From Dichetophora obliterata (taxonomy: Eukaryota > Arthropoda > Insecta > Diptera > Sciomyzidae), in assembly GCA_963920525.1 (NCBI GenBank), contig OY986435.1:263812962-263876961 (forward strand): DNA of 64,000 bases, given 5' to 3'. The notes below the pieces were generated by a model. That model was not told where the DNA came from, made no database searches, and saw only the letters and a list, made by a program, of their open reading frames with translations. The first letter of the stretch is position 1. Every line of letters starts with the position of its first letter. The translations under genes were made by a program, and so were the position numbers. Shown here one piece after another: positions 1 through 10,837 of the stretch.

Positions 1-1107
1 CTCTATATTTTAGTTTAAAAAATGCTTTTTTATGTGTTTAATCGAACGGCACTATGCTCAAGTCCCGCTCTATCGTCCTTGGCACCTAAATTTGGGCTGA
101 AGTGCCCAAAAATCGTGATTTTTTTATGAAAGTAAGAATTCCACACCCCAAAACTAGCCCCAAACATAAAGTTCCATCCTGGATTTGAGATATATGATAT
201 CTGATAGCAAACTAATGATTTTATTCCTTAATCCCAAAATTGCTATCTATTGTCCTTCATACCGTAAAATGGTCTTGAAGTAAAATACTCAGTTCAGAAA
301 AGAAAAAAAAAAATGTTTTTAAACCGAAAAAAATGTGGAAACCAAAAAGTTTCCACTCTATATTTTAGTTAAAAAAATGCGTTTTTATGTGTTTAATCGA
401 ACGGCACTATGCTCAAGTCCCGCTCTATCGTCCTTGGCACCTAAATTTGGGCTGAAGTGCCTAAAAATCGTGATGTTTTTATGAAAGTAAGAATTCCACA
501 CCCCACAACTTGCCCCAAAACAAAAAGTTCCATCCTGGATTAGATATATATGATAGCTGATAAAAAATTAATGATTTTAGTCCTTAATCTCAAAATTGCT
601 ATCTATCGTCCTTCATACCGTAAAATGGTCTTGAAGTAAAAAAGTTGTGGGGTGTGGAATTCTTACTTTCATAAAAAAATCACGATTTTTTTACACTTCA
701 GCCCAAATTAAGGTAGCAAGGACAATGGAGCGGGACGTGAGCATAGTGCCGTTCGAATTAACAATTAGAAATGCATTTTTTGAAAAAAAATTTAGAGTGG
801 AACCTTTTTGCCTGCTATAGTTTTTTTAGTTATATAAATTAATTTTTTTTTTCTAAACTGATTTTTTTACTTCAAGACCATTTTACGGTATGAAGGACGA
901 TAGATAGCAGTTTTGGGATTAAGGACTAAAATCATTTGATTGCTATCAGCTATCATATATCTCAAATCCAGGATGGAACTTTATGTTTGGGGCTAGTTTT
1001 GGGGTGTGGAATTCTTACTTTCATAAAAAAATCACAATTTTTTGCACTTCAGCCCAAATTTAGGTGCCAAGGACGATAGAGCGGGACTTGAGCATAGTGC
1101 TAGTCAA
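1..1107. repeat. 355-bp repeat, two direct and two inverted copies
   Basis: Unit 1 spans about 1-355. Unit 2 restarts at 356 with the same CTCTATATTTTAGTT and runs to about 640. From about 641 the same sequence is read on the opposite strand: a partial copy at 641-830 and another at 850-1107. Landmarks such as GCTCAAGTCCCGCTCTATCG (+ strand, near 58 and 413) reappear reverse-complemented near 725 and 1075. Copies differ by scattered substitutions and small indels. The first unit begins at the window edge, so the array probably extends to the left. No coding capacity is credible; short open frames here are incidental. It could be satellite DNA or the end of a fold-back element. Confidence 0.85.
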
Positions 1108-3175
1108 TGTACCACATTTAAATACATTTTCGAACAAAGATGTAGAATGGAACCTTTCCTCTTTCTTTACTTTTTTTCGTTTCAAAAAAATTTTAAATTC
1201 TGGCTGTCATACAAAAATCTTTATTTTTTGCACTTTAGCCCAAATTTTACTATATAGGTTGTAATTTTGCATTATTTTACGTACTTTCTTAAATATTTGC
1301 TTTAAAAAAAATTATTTAGCTAGTTTTTGCCACTTTAAATGCGTTGCCGCGAATTAAAATGTTTGGGTCGAGTGTTACGGCGAATTCAAAAGTTGGACTG
1401 AGTTAAAAGATTTGGGATGAAGATTTTGGGCTAACTTCACACCGGTTCCTTTTTCATAACTAAATATTTATTTTGTACCTATTTACAACCATGAGATATG
1501 AGTATATTTTTTTTTTAAACATATAGCAACACATGCAACACTATTCATTCAAAAAAATATGTTCCGCGCCCAACTTTGCCCCTAACTACCCCTCTTATGG
1601 GGTAGTACTCTCACCTCTATTAAGTGGTTTATAAGAATGTTATTCAGTGTTTCACTGTGTAGCAAAGATTAACATTGAGTATGTGTTTTAATAAAAGCTA
1701 GACTCGCACAATTTTTGTGTTAAATTTTTTGAAATAACAAACGATGCTATCAGAACAATGTTTGGTACTAGTAAGATGATAAACTATTATCTACTATATC
1801 TTTTAAGCCTGTTTTGAAGATTTTACTACAATCTATTAACTTTTAGCATTACTTAAGAATGCTTTAAAAACTCCTATTTCATTCATGTAACAGTATATAT
1901 CATAAGATCTAGCAAAAATAGAAAAAATTTGTTGCCAGATTCGAAATTAGAGATCATAAACTTATTGGAATTGACTACAATATTGAAGAAAACATGAAAT
2001 TTTCTTGGACACCGTGATGTTTAACCCTTTCAGTGGATTTTCCCAATTTATTGGACATGTCAGAAAGTAATTTTTACATTTATTTGCAACACTTTTTCTT
2101 AAACTAAATCATTTGGTTCTATAAAAAAAAAGATAAACCAACATGATAAAAATAAATTTAGAGAGATATTTGACATTGGAATTTCAAGTTTGTGTCGAAG
2201 AAATGCAAACAATTTTTTTTGGCCTATTTTATAAGAAAAAAATCAACCTGAAAAAAAATTGAGTTTATGTTTTTATCTTTTTATGGCTTTAATAATAAGA
2301 ATATAAGGAGGGTTAAAATAATAATGTTCTAGAGGGTTGAAAAACCTTCACAGAATTAAAAAAATAAGAATTTGTGCCGAACAGGAGCACAAAGGTTTTA
2401 CAAAGGAGCGCAGGTAAAAATCAAAGGTGTGTAAATGATGACGTTAAAAAATTTATTTTGTTCTTAGTTTAGCCTAGCCATTTTAAGGGATAAAGGCTAT
2501 TTTGAAATAGAAAAATATTATTTAATCTATATAAAATTTTAATATGCACTCTTCTATCATATACTTATTGATCCTTATCATGTTTACTGCAGTACAGGTA
2601 ATTTTTAGAAATATGTTATTTTCAAGGACGTAGTTGAAATGCCTGAAGTAGGCATTTTAGGTCTGATAGTAATTAAATTGTTTATGTGTTTAGTTTGTCC
2701 TATTATCAGTTCATTTGGCACGAATTTTTAACGATTTTTATGATTTAAAAAATATGCCTATTTCAAGGATATTCTGGAGTAAGAAGTTTATTAAGTTACA
2801 TCTGAAAAAATTTCATGTAATCAATGTTTGGGTTAGTACCGATATTTTTATCTAAAAATATTTGCAATACAATTTTTTTCATTATTTTTTTAATTTTTGA
2901 GGATTTTTCTAAGAGCAGGAAAATGTGACAGGATGAAATTTTTTGTAGCTCCATTTCATGCTTGTACTAACCGAACAACTTCTTATGATTATTCATATAA
3001 TTCGTTTTTAAAATTTGTCCTAATTTTAAACACAAAGCGGAGCTAGAAGATGCAATCAGATCGAAATTAAATTTTGTATTTACAAGTTTGTTACAATACC
3101 AGTCGAATGTGCTCTGAGCCAAATCGATGATATGCATTTTTGAAATTCGGTCCGGCCTAGTCTTTATATCTATCT
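1108..3175. other. AT-rich non-coding stretch
   Basis: Long A and T runs with no open frame of note, no RNA gene and no clear terminal repeats. I see nothing I can assign. Confidence 0.6.
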
Positions 3176-3265
3176 TCTATACTTTTATATAAAAATGAAA
3201 CTTATAAATAGTGAGCCTTTTTCTGGCTGTGAATTAACTCAAGAACCGCCGAATGGATTTATGTA
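3176..3265 (+). mobile_element. Possible Helitron-like 5' end (fragment)
   Basis: TCTATACTTTTATATAAAAA is followed by text of the type 'CTCAAGAACCGCCGAATGGATTT', which resembles the start and subterminal region of the Helitron at 7084. No matching 3' hairpin plus CTAG end was found downstream, so this is at best a fragment. Confidence 0.35.
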
Positions 3266-3659
3266 AATTATAACTAATCTTATCATAATTGATTATATAT
3301 AGTTCATGTATACTCATAATTTTGATAGTTTTTACTGAGTACAAGTTTTTGGCTCAGAAACTGGCTTAAATCGTAATATTTGGTAAAATTCAGCACTTTT
3401 TCCCATTTCCCATTTCCATAGAAAAAGTCAACTGTGACATGCATCAAAGATCGTTAAATGAATATATTAGAAAAAAAACTAAATCATTTTCTTGCAAGCA
3501 GTTTGCTTGTTGATTGACTTTAATACTGTCACTGCTTGTAGCGATCAAAATGTTGTTTTAATTTCGCCACAAAATGCTGCATTCTGTTGTGGCGTATTTT
3601 TTTTTTTTTTTGTGGCTGTGCGTTGAAATGGAAAGAGAGCAAAGTTGTTTGTATTGCAT
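3266..3659. other. Non-coding, nothing recognised
   Basis: AT-rich sequence with a poly(T) run near 3598-3611. No supported feature. Confidence 0.55.
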
Positions 3660-4370
3660 TAACTTAATCTTATAGCAAACTCTTGCTACCAGTAGCTCGT
3701 TTCTGTAACAAAATCGGCAAGTTACCGATTTGTGTGACGCCAGCCATTCTCGATCCCTAGTTACCGATTTCGTGACAACTAATGTTTCTGTACGTTTAAA
3801 TCGGTATAAACTCGGATCGTGATGAAAAAGAACACAAATCGAGAAGAAAAGTTGCAAAATTGAGTCAAATGACAAGCAGCTGTTTACTCGTATATATTAT
3901 TTTAGTTGCGCTAAAACTTTATAATAAATAGGTGCTTGTCTTGCTAATAAAAAGTGAATATTTGCAGTTTAAGAAAATTAATTATGTTATAATTATATGT
4001 ATTAATGGGTGCGGAAAAAATTAACGATTATGAATGTAAATAATTTCGAGTACTTAACTTAATAATACACAACATTACTGACATAAGATAAATCGGTAAA
4101 ATTCTCACTTGCCGAAAAGCCAGTGAGAAAAGCGACACATTATTATCGATTCACTTTACGTACAAAAACAGTTTTTTAAAAGGTTCCATTGAAATGAAAT
4201 CGGAACATGTGATAGCTTATCGATTTGGAACGAACGAATTGAACAGAAAGCGATTCAGATACGTACAGAAACATTGCAGGTGAGAGTGACATTATAGTGA
4301 CGTCAAATCGGTAATATGAGTCGGTAACTACGATTGCTACGAGTTACAGGAACGATCTATAGGACTCCTT
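3660..4370. repeat. Imperfect long inverted repeat
   Basis: The left part (about 3665-3800) contains CGTTTCTGTAAC, ACCGATTT and AATGTTTCTGTACGT. The right part (about 4255-4365) carries the reverse complements ACGTACAGAAACATT, AAATCGGTAA and GTTACAGGAACG in mirrored order. Arms are diverged and separated by about 450 bp. This pattern fits an old fold-back or terminal-inverted-repeat element, but I could not fix ends or a target duplication. No coding potential. Confidence 0.5.
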
Positions 4371-5209
4371 TGAAATAAATAGTCGTCGCAGTAAACTATG
4401 TAATAGATATTTAGTTAAAAAATAATATTTTATTATAATGCTTAATGTTGCATGTCAGTCGGCTTGCTTGTTGAACGAACGAAACGTGTATGTATGTGTC
4501 GCTTACAGATTGCTAAACAATGTTGCCTACAGTTAGTTATTATATCGATGTTGCTTTTTATCTATCTGGATGTGTTGCAGGCAGTGCTGCCACAATCTGA
4601 TATTTCAAATGCCTTCTAGTGTTACCTTTTACATATGCAACACAAATTAATTTCAACTCAAATAAGTGCAGGTTTTATGAAACTTGAGGATTTTGCTACT
4701 GCCCAGTTCATAGATTAGTTTTCTCATCTTACTTAAGTGTTCGACATTTTTTCAGAAAGGTTAAAGTTTATTGCTTTCTTTCTGCAAATGCTTATATCTA
4801 TGAAAACATTGCAAATGATTTTCTATAGTTTCCCACTAAGGTACAGTAGAAAATGTGTAAAAAAGAGAAATATAAAAAAATGAGAAACAAACTTTACAAT
4901 GAAACTACATATAATATAAAATTTTTTAAGGTTGCATAAAAACAACACGACAAAAAATTTTTTAACAAGTTGAAAAAATTTTTCACAGCTCGTTGCGCGA
5001 ATGAATTAATAAGTTTCAAATCCCGTTAGAGTAGGTACTGACCATAGTTAAGAACATTACACTTTATATGAACTCCATAAAATAGAACTCAAATGAAAAA
5101 CTCTTTGAGAAGAGATGCAAGATAGCAAAAAAAAAAAACTTGAAGCAAACTATAGTATATTTATATTATGCATTTAACTAATTAATTTTTGTCTTTTTTT
5201 ATGACACAG
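4371..5209 (+). other. Intronic sequence upstream of host exon
   Basis: Non-coding AT-rich DNA ending in a pyrimidine-rich stretch and the acceptor ACACAG at 5204-5209. No other feature recognised. Confidence 0.55.
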
Positions 5210-5521
5210 CAACTCTTCTGGCTCAAAGGAAGCTTCCACTACCACTGTTGTAACACGTTCTGGTAGTGCTGCGGGTGGCAGCGCTGGCAGTCAGAGTGCC
5301 GGCATGGCAGCTACTGGGTCACAAGAGAATCCAGCAGAGGCTCACAACATATTAACAACAAAAAAACCGGTGCCACACGACCGGTTCGAGGATTTGGTAC
5401 GCATTGTACGCAATGATATCGCTTCGGGTAGATATGTACACGTCATCGTTGAGGGGCAGCCGGAAGATGATGAGAACTCGTTGCAGCCAACAATTGGTGA
5501 ACTAATTGGCATAAAACCAAG
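5210..5521 (+). CDS. Internal coding exon of an unidentified host gene
   Basis: The exon is bounded by a T-rich tract plus ACACAG acceptor (ends 5209) and a strong donor, AAG|GTAAGC (intron starts 5522). The reading frame is open over the whole 312 nt. One base precedes the first full codon (AAC at 5211) and two bases are left at the end, so both introns interrupt codons. The 103 complete codons begin with a Ser/Thr/Gly/Ala-rich, probably disordered segment (first ~40 residues). A denser, charged segment follows, including HDRFEDLVRIVRNDI, GRYVHVIVEGQPEDDE and PTIGELIGIKP. GC content and codon use are clearly higher than in the surroundings. An ATG at 5304 is in frame but is unlikely to be the start, because the frame is open to the acceptor. 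I do not recognise the protein and give no function. No partner exon is visible, implying introns of many kilobases. Confidence 0.8.
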
Positions 5522-6560
5522 GTAAGCTTGGAATTTTTGTTTAGTTAAAAAATTTTTTAAAGTGTATTATGTATTATGTATTCTAACTATCCAGTAAGAG
5601 ATTTCTTTACCCAACGCGAGTAAAAAAGAAAAAAAATTACAGTATAGCGTGTATACAGTACAGAAGAAAAACTTTTTAAAATTAAGAATAAAAGATATTT
5701 TTGTGAAAGAGACAGAGAGAAAGAATGAGAGAGAGAAAGCATCTCAAAAGAAATACAATACAAAAATTGCATCAAAAATTTTCCTTTTATTTATTATTAT
5801 TACTGTCATTGGTTGGTGCTTCAAATACGGATTTAAATGGCTTATGTCAAATGGTTTAGTTTCAGATTTAGTTGTTTTTTATGTGCACACTTAATTTTTC
5901 CCAAAGTTAGCGGTGAAGAAGCTTTTGATGCAAGATTAACGTTTAAGTCTACTCCGAGAGTCGTATGGATTTTATGCCAAGAGCAGGAGCACCTATATGA
6001 CCTATAATCAATCCGTTGGCACAAATACGACCCACTAGTCTTGACAGAAATTTTAAATTTGCACACTTTATATGTGGCAGCTCTGCATTGATTTTTGACA
6101 GTTTTTAATACTTAACAGTTTGGTATTCACTGCAACATTTCAAGCAAAATTTGTTTAATTTGATAAATTGACATCATAACAGCTGTTGTCTCTCTAACAC
6201 AACAGCTCAATCCCCACTATTAGTTGACACAAAACTTAAACTTAACTATATTATTGCTGCTTTTGCTTTCGCTCTGTTCTTTAGCAATATAAAATGTATA
6301 TCCTTCTCTTTCTACTTCGTGCCATGACGCGTCCTTAAAATTTCACGAATCGCCTCCCAAGAACTTTTACTTACCTATAACTACAGGATCTCGACCTATT
6401 AATTTTTCCCCTTCAAAATTTCTTCAACAAACCTACAATCAATCTGCCACCCTTCTGGGCGGCCAAATACAAAAAACACATAAAACACAAAAAATAGAAA
6501 AAAGACACAGTTTTGATAGTTTCGTAAGTACAGACGAAGAATTCCTTTTTCTACAGTAAT
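5522..6560 (+). other. Intron downstream of host exon
   Basis: Begins with donor GTAAGC. Contains a purine (GA)-rich tract at about 5705-5745 and otherwise ordinary AT-rich DNA. No further exon is convincing. Confidence 0.55.
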
Positions 6561-7082
6561 AGAGAAAAATTCTGGTTTTTTTTATTTATATTTTTCAAAA
6601 CTATTTTAAAATATTTCATCTTCTAAATAAAAATTATTCAAAAACGAATTTGTTGTTGTTATTGCCTTCTTCAAACTTACTTGATCTAAAAAGCTCACAA
6701 TTTGTTTTCGTTTGATATATATATTATATATGTTTTTCGTTTGATATATATATATATATATTGTATATGTTATGCTCTTTACTACAGGAAAAATAAATAA
6801 TTCAAATATTTCCGATATTTATTTCCATTTATTAAACATAACTTTGAATTACATTTACTTTTAACCAACATAACAAATTAAGAACAAATTCATCACTACA
6901 AATATCAAACGAAAGCTTTTTATAAAACAAAACAAATTTTTACATGAATTTAATTAGATCAAGTAAGTTTAAAGAAGAACAACACCAACAAATATATTTT
7001 TGAATAATTTTTATTTAGAAGATGAAATGTTTTAAAATAGTTTTGAAAAATATAAATGAACAAAAAATCAGAATTTTTCTCT
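6561..7082. mobile_element. Fold-back (long inverted repeat) element
   Basis: Left arm 6561-6690 and right arm about 6950-7082 are near-complementary over roughly 130 bp, starting AGAGAAAAATTCTG and ending CAGAATTTTTCTCT. Shared inner text includes AACTTACTTGATCTAA. The spacer holds TA-rich microsatellites and a second, smaller inverted motif (TTTCGTTTGATAT / ATATCAAACGAAA). No open frame. A fragment of the same arm recurs near 26755-26815, so this is a dispersed family. It abuts the Helitron that starts at 7084. Confidence 0.75.
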
Positions 7083-7083
7083 A

Positions 7084-8206
7084 TCTATACTATTATATAA
7101 AATTGAAGTGAACATTTAAAGTTACGACTTTACTACAAAGGTACTGGTCCGATTTTAATGAAAATTTTTTTAAAATATCATATTTGTGCTACAGATTTAG
7201 ATAGGGGTATTTTTCTTTCGAAATTTTAATATTAAATATATTTATTTAAGGTATTAAGTTTTTTATGAAATCATCCCAGCTGCGACGCATTGCTTATTCG
7301 TTGGCTCTTGACGCGTTTGTGTTGCGAGAGTTTCAATGAACTCCATGTTGCTCTCTATTTTTCTCTTTCTCTTCGTGCTCAGCTAGCACAGCGCAACAAA
7401 AAAAAAAATGATGAGCCTCGAACAAAACATAAAGTGAGATACATATAAATGCAGAGCGGCGCTCCTAAACAAAACAAAACAAAACAAAACAAGATGCCAT
7501 ATCGTATCACTAAGTCGGATGTCGCAAAACTAACCGTAGCACATAAAAATTCGCACATTTATTCGCACATTTGGGCAGGGGCTTCAAGATCTTATTTGGA
7601 GCTTCTGGACCGAATTCAACGTCGTGCGATATATTTGATAGGAGATGAAAGTATTTCATCCTCTCTCAACTCTCTTGAGCATCGACGTAATGTAGGTTGC
7701 CTAAGCCTTCTGTATAGGTATTACCATGGGAAGTGTTCAAGGGAGATACATGGCCTGACGCCACCAGCTCGTGTGTTTCCCAGGTCCACTCGGGCAGCTG
7801 TCCAAGCCCACCCCTTTACCATTGCATCGATGCCTAATAGAACCTCGCATTACCGCGATAGTTCGTTCTTTAGTCGCGCGGTTTAGTTGTGGAATAGTCT
7901 CCCTGCGAGCGTGTTTCCCGGCAGTTTTGAGCTGTGCAAATTCAAAACAAATCTTCACCGACACTACTCCATCTATCCACCCTCCAACTAACTATCACCC
8001 ATCTTCCGAATCAACACAATGCTTACGCATTTATAGGGGCATCCCCTGAGTGTTGGTTCAGTCTAAAAAAAAAAAAAAAAATTAGTCAAAACCAAAATTA
8101 GGTAAAAATTAGCACATGTGTGAAAAAATTGTCCCGTCTTTAAGGAGTTAAGGAGATTGATAAAAAAACGTCCGTGGCGAAGCCGCGGACAACAGTGACC
8201 TGCTAG
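7084..8206 (+). mobile_element. Non-autonomous Helitron
   Basis: The 5' end is TCTATACTATTATATAAAA, preceded by A. The 3' end has a hairpin, GTCCGTGGC-GAA-GCCGCGGAC (8170-8190), about 12 nt before a terminal CTAG (8203-8206), followed by T. Insertion between A and T, a 5' TC and a 3' hairpin plus CTRR are the defining Helitron marks. There is no Rep or helicase gene inside. The body instead carries the 3' part of a non-LTR retrotransposon with its poly(A) (7440-8082), either captured or inserted. Confidence 0.8.
7440..7990 (+). pseudogene. C-terminal remnant of a non-LTR reverse transcriptase
   Basis: An open frame at 7449-7886 contains the C-terminal signature seen in many LINE reverse transcriptases: HIWAGASRSYLELLDRIQRR, then AIYLIGD, HRRNVGCLSLLYRYYHGKCS and a basic SHYRDSSFF segment. 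A TAG at 7884-7886 interrupts it just before LWNSLPASVFP and KFKTNLHRHY, which belong to the same family's end, and the frame stops at about 7990. The palm domain and endonuclease are absent. The downstream sequence ends in an A run (about 8067-8082), consistent with a retrotransposon 3' tail. It lies wholly inside the Helitron. The remnant is non-functional. Confidence 0.8.
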
Positions 8207-8414
8207 TTACTATATAAAAAGGAATCCTACGTTTATACTTACGATACTATCTAAACTATGTCTTTTTTTTATAGATATTCTGAATTTCTACTCTGGAAAT
8301 TTGGTAGCTACAGTCGGCATATGACAATCGAAGTATGACATATTAAAATAGTTTAAATCAGTTTATTTATATATATATTATTACAACGATTTGTTTTTAG
8401 TAAAAGTGGTACCA

Positions 8415-8489
8415 TAACGGAAATATATCATTCATATGTATGAACATAAAGTTAATTGAATAAATTGAAAGCTTATGTATGTATATGTA

Positions 8490-8533
<44 letters not shown>

Positions 8534-8572
8534 TAACTTTATGTTCATACATATAAAATATATATTTCCGTT
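8415..8572. repeat. Hairpin repeat around a (TA)n core
   Basis: 8415-8457 (TAACGGAAATATAT...AACATAAAGTTAATT) is the inverse of 8531-8572, separated by an AT microsatellite. Probably a small MITE or an expanded palindrome. Confidence 0.7.
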
Positions 8573-8703
8573 ACATATATATTGTGTAACGTTCACAAAA
8601 AACATGATAAATATATTAATATAAACAGTAGTAATTATTTGCTACATTCACATATCACAAGCGTTATATTTTTTACATCAATAAATTATTTTATATATAT
8701 ATA

Positions 8704-9014
8704 TTAGGGCGGGTCAATTTGTATGGACGAATTTTTTGGAGGTCTGGCTCAGCGAAATTCGTAAAATACATGTAATTTCAAGACTTTTTCTCCACTACAG
8801 CATATAAAAATTCTGAAAAAAAGCTGTGCGGACTTTCGTAAATAGATTTTGTTCTCAATTATAAAATATGAATGTATGAATGTATGTGTATGAATCTATT
8901 TACGAAAGTCCGCACAGCTTTTTTTCAGAATTTGTATATGCTGTAGTGGAGAAAAAGTCTTGAAATTACATGTATTTTACGAATTTCGCTGAGCCAGAAT
9001 TTGACCCGCCCTAA
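8704..9014. mobile_element. Hairpin MITE with TTAGGGCGGGTCAA ends
   Basis: A 311-bp element whose arms (8704 to about 8850 and about 8880 to 9014) pair almost completely. It begins TTAGGGCGGGTCAA and ends TTGACCCGCCCTAA, with TA on both sides (8702-8703, 9015-9016) inside a TA microsatellite. No coding capacity. The TA flanks suggest a Tc1/mariner-type target, but the superfamily is unproven. A transcript would fold into a stem of over 130 bp. Confidence 0.8.
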
Positions 9015-9353
9015 TATATATATATATATCGACAATGAATAACGACTAAACTCAAAATATCGTAAAAAAGCTATATGGTTTTTTCTTCATTGCCAATCTT
9101 TGATAGAATGCAGGAAAATATTTTTTGCACAGAATAGATAACCACTTAATTCTGCACCTATTACCGTCTGTAATGTTTCATATATTTCAGAAAAAAGGTC
9201 GAAATAAGTACAATAAAAATATCGGTTTTTTTCGATAATTTGAGTATAGTTGTTATTCCTTGTCGACACAGATATATTTATATGAGCTGATATAATTTTT
9301 TTTAAAAATACTTCGGTTGTCATATACTGACTGTAGCTACCCTATTGCCAGAG

Positions 9354-9536
9354 AGTAAGAATTAAGAACATATAAAAAAATTTCATAACTGAACCAACAA
9401 CAATTACCAAGCAAATCTAAAACAACGACGTACAGAGAACAACGACGCATGATCACAGCGGTTGAGCAGCGTTAGAGGGGATGATCCGAATCGTCCACAG
9501 AAAATAAACAGAACTTTGCTTACTTTTCCGCTTTTC
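9354..9536. other. Short non-coding stretch
   Basis: Nothing recognised. Confidence 0.5.
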
Positions 9537-9678
9537 ACTCGACAATAATTGCCTTTGCCGCAAACGACAAACTGATTATTCGCCTGCATGAGGGGGTTTA
9601 CAAAAGTCCCCTTTCAACCCGAATAGTCAACAAACTACTTGCGGCGAAAGCAATTATTGCTCATAAAATTGCCGAGTG
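9537..9678. repeat. Short inverted repeat, also found at 23973-24034
   Basis: CACTCGACAATAATTGCCTT (9537 on) pairs with the reverse complement ending GCCGAGTG at 9678, around a GGGGG/CCCC-rich centre near 9592-9617. The right arm plus centre recurs, reverse-complemented, at 23973-24034 (AATAATTGCTTTTGCC, GTAGTTTGTTGGCTATTCGG). This is a dispersed element of unknown class. Confidence 0.65.
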
Positions 9679-10837
9679 AAAAACGGCCCTTTGCATATCA
9701 TACAGAACCAAAACAACAATATCAGCAGCTAGTAGCAACGTTGCCAGTTATTTTGGAAAAATCCCATTCGTGGTCATTTTTGATTGCCTCTAGGAATTTT
9801 TGTTTTTGGGAATTCCTATTAAATTTTTTAATTCAGCGTGGTATATTTTAATTGGCGTGGGAATTCAGCTGGGTATTTTTTTATTTCCGTGGGAGTTTGG
9901 TAATATTCTTCTTAAATTTTTTTTTTGTTTTAGTAAGCAAAATTTCTTTGTGGTATTTCCAAATTTTTTTTAAATTACAGTTGAAAGTTATTTATATAAC
10001 CTTATTTATAATTATGTTGATTTTCTATATTTAAATACAAATTCTAGTTGCATGATAGTTTAAAATCGTTTACTGAGCTTAAGGTCAGGTTAGAATAACT
10101 AATTGTTCTAACGAATTATCCCAAAGAAACAACATTTTTATATTGTTTGTGCATATGGGACTTTGTGTGGTATTTTGTAATGCGAATGATATTTTTGTGG
10201 AAATTTTAAATGCATATGGAATTTTTGTAGTAATTTTTAATGATCCTGGGTTTTTTTTTTTTTTGATATTTTTTTATTGCAGTGGAAACTTTTTTGTTTA
10301 TCTTTATCATGGTAATTTTTGTTGTATATAATTTATGTTAATGTGAAAAAAGTAACTTTTTGTCGGAATTGTTTTAAATTTTAACTGGCAACCTTAACAC
10401 ATTTTTTGTAGCCACATGCTGGCTCTCTAACTGCATGCATCTGTATTCTCTATTGTATTACAACCCAACAAGCCATGAATGTGACTGTTCCAGCTAAACG
10501 GTACTTAAAACGGCAGCGTCTGATTTGGTGGTATGAAAACGACATGTTTTTGTACCTTTAAACCGTTCTCTATACAATTGTAAAGTCCTTTTTTATATTT
10601 ATCAAGATTCAAATTTAAATTTATGCCATATTCGCTTTATGTGTCGTTTGTTCTTGTCTTTTTTCCCTTCTCTTTTTTACCCGTTCGCCAAAAAACTCTG
10701 AAATATGCATTGAATCAGTTGACTTGCCGTTTATTCTTTAGTTTATTGTTGCAACTTAATAAAAACTATTTTAAGAAAAAGTAACAATTGTTTACCAACA
10801 AATAAAATCAATATGCAACTTAAAGTTTTCTATATGA
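9679..10837. other. T-rich non-coding DNA with a repeat fragment
   Basis: Mostly T-rich sequence with short open frames that look incidental. At 10033-10140 lies one arm of the fold-back family described at 10838-11265 (AAATACAAATTCTAGTTG, GAGCTTAAGGTCAGGTTAGA). Confidence 0.55.

Larger units (their letters stand above)
8291..9353. mobile_element. Terminal-inverted-repeat element, about 1.06 kb
   Basis: The first 45 bp (8291-8335, CTCTGG...GGTAGCTACAGTC...ACAATCGAAGTA) and last 45 bp (9309-9353) are inverted copies with about five mismatches. The core reads TACAGTC, Tc1-like in style, but I cannot assign a superfamily or fix the target duplication. It contains two later hairpin insertions (8415-8572 and 8704-9014) and no transposase. 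Confidence 0.6.

Noticed and set aside
1042..1264. Two overlapping short + strand frames
   Set aside because: They lie in the inverted 355-bp repeat and have biased, repeat-derived composition.
3558..3875. 105-codon minus-strand frame
   Set aside because: It falls in an inverted repeat and poly(T) region, has no domain and no splice context.
5842..6066. 74-codon minus-strand frame near the host exon
   Set aside because: No splice signals or recognisable motif; composition like the surrounding intron.
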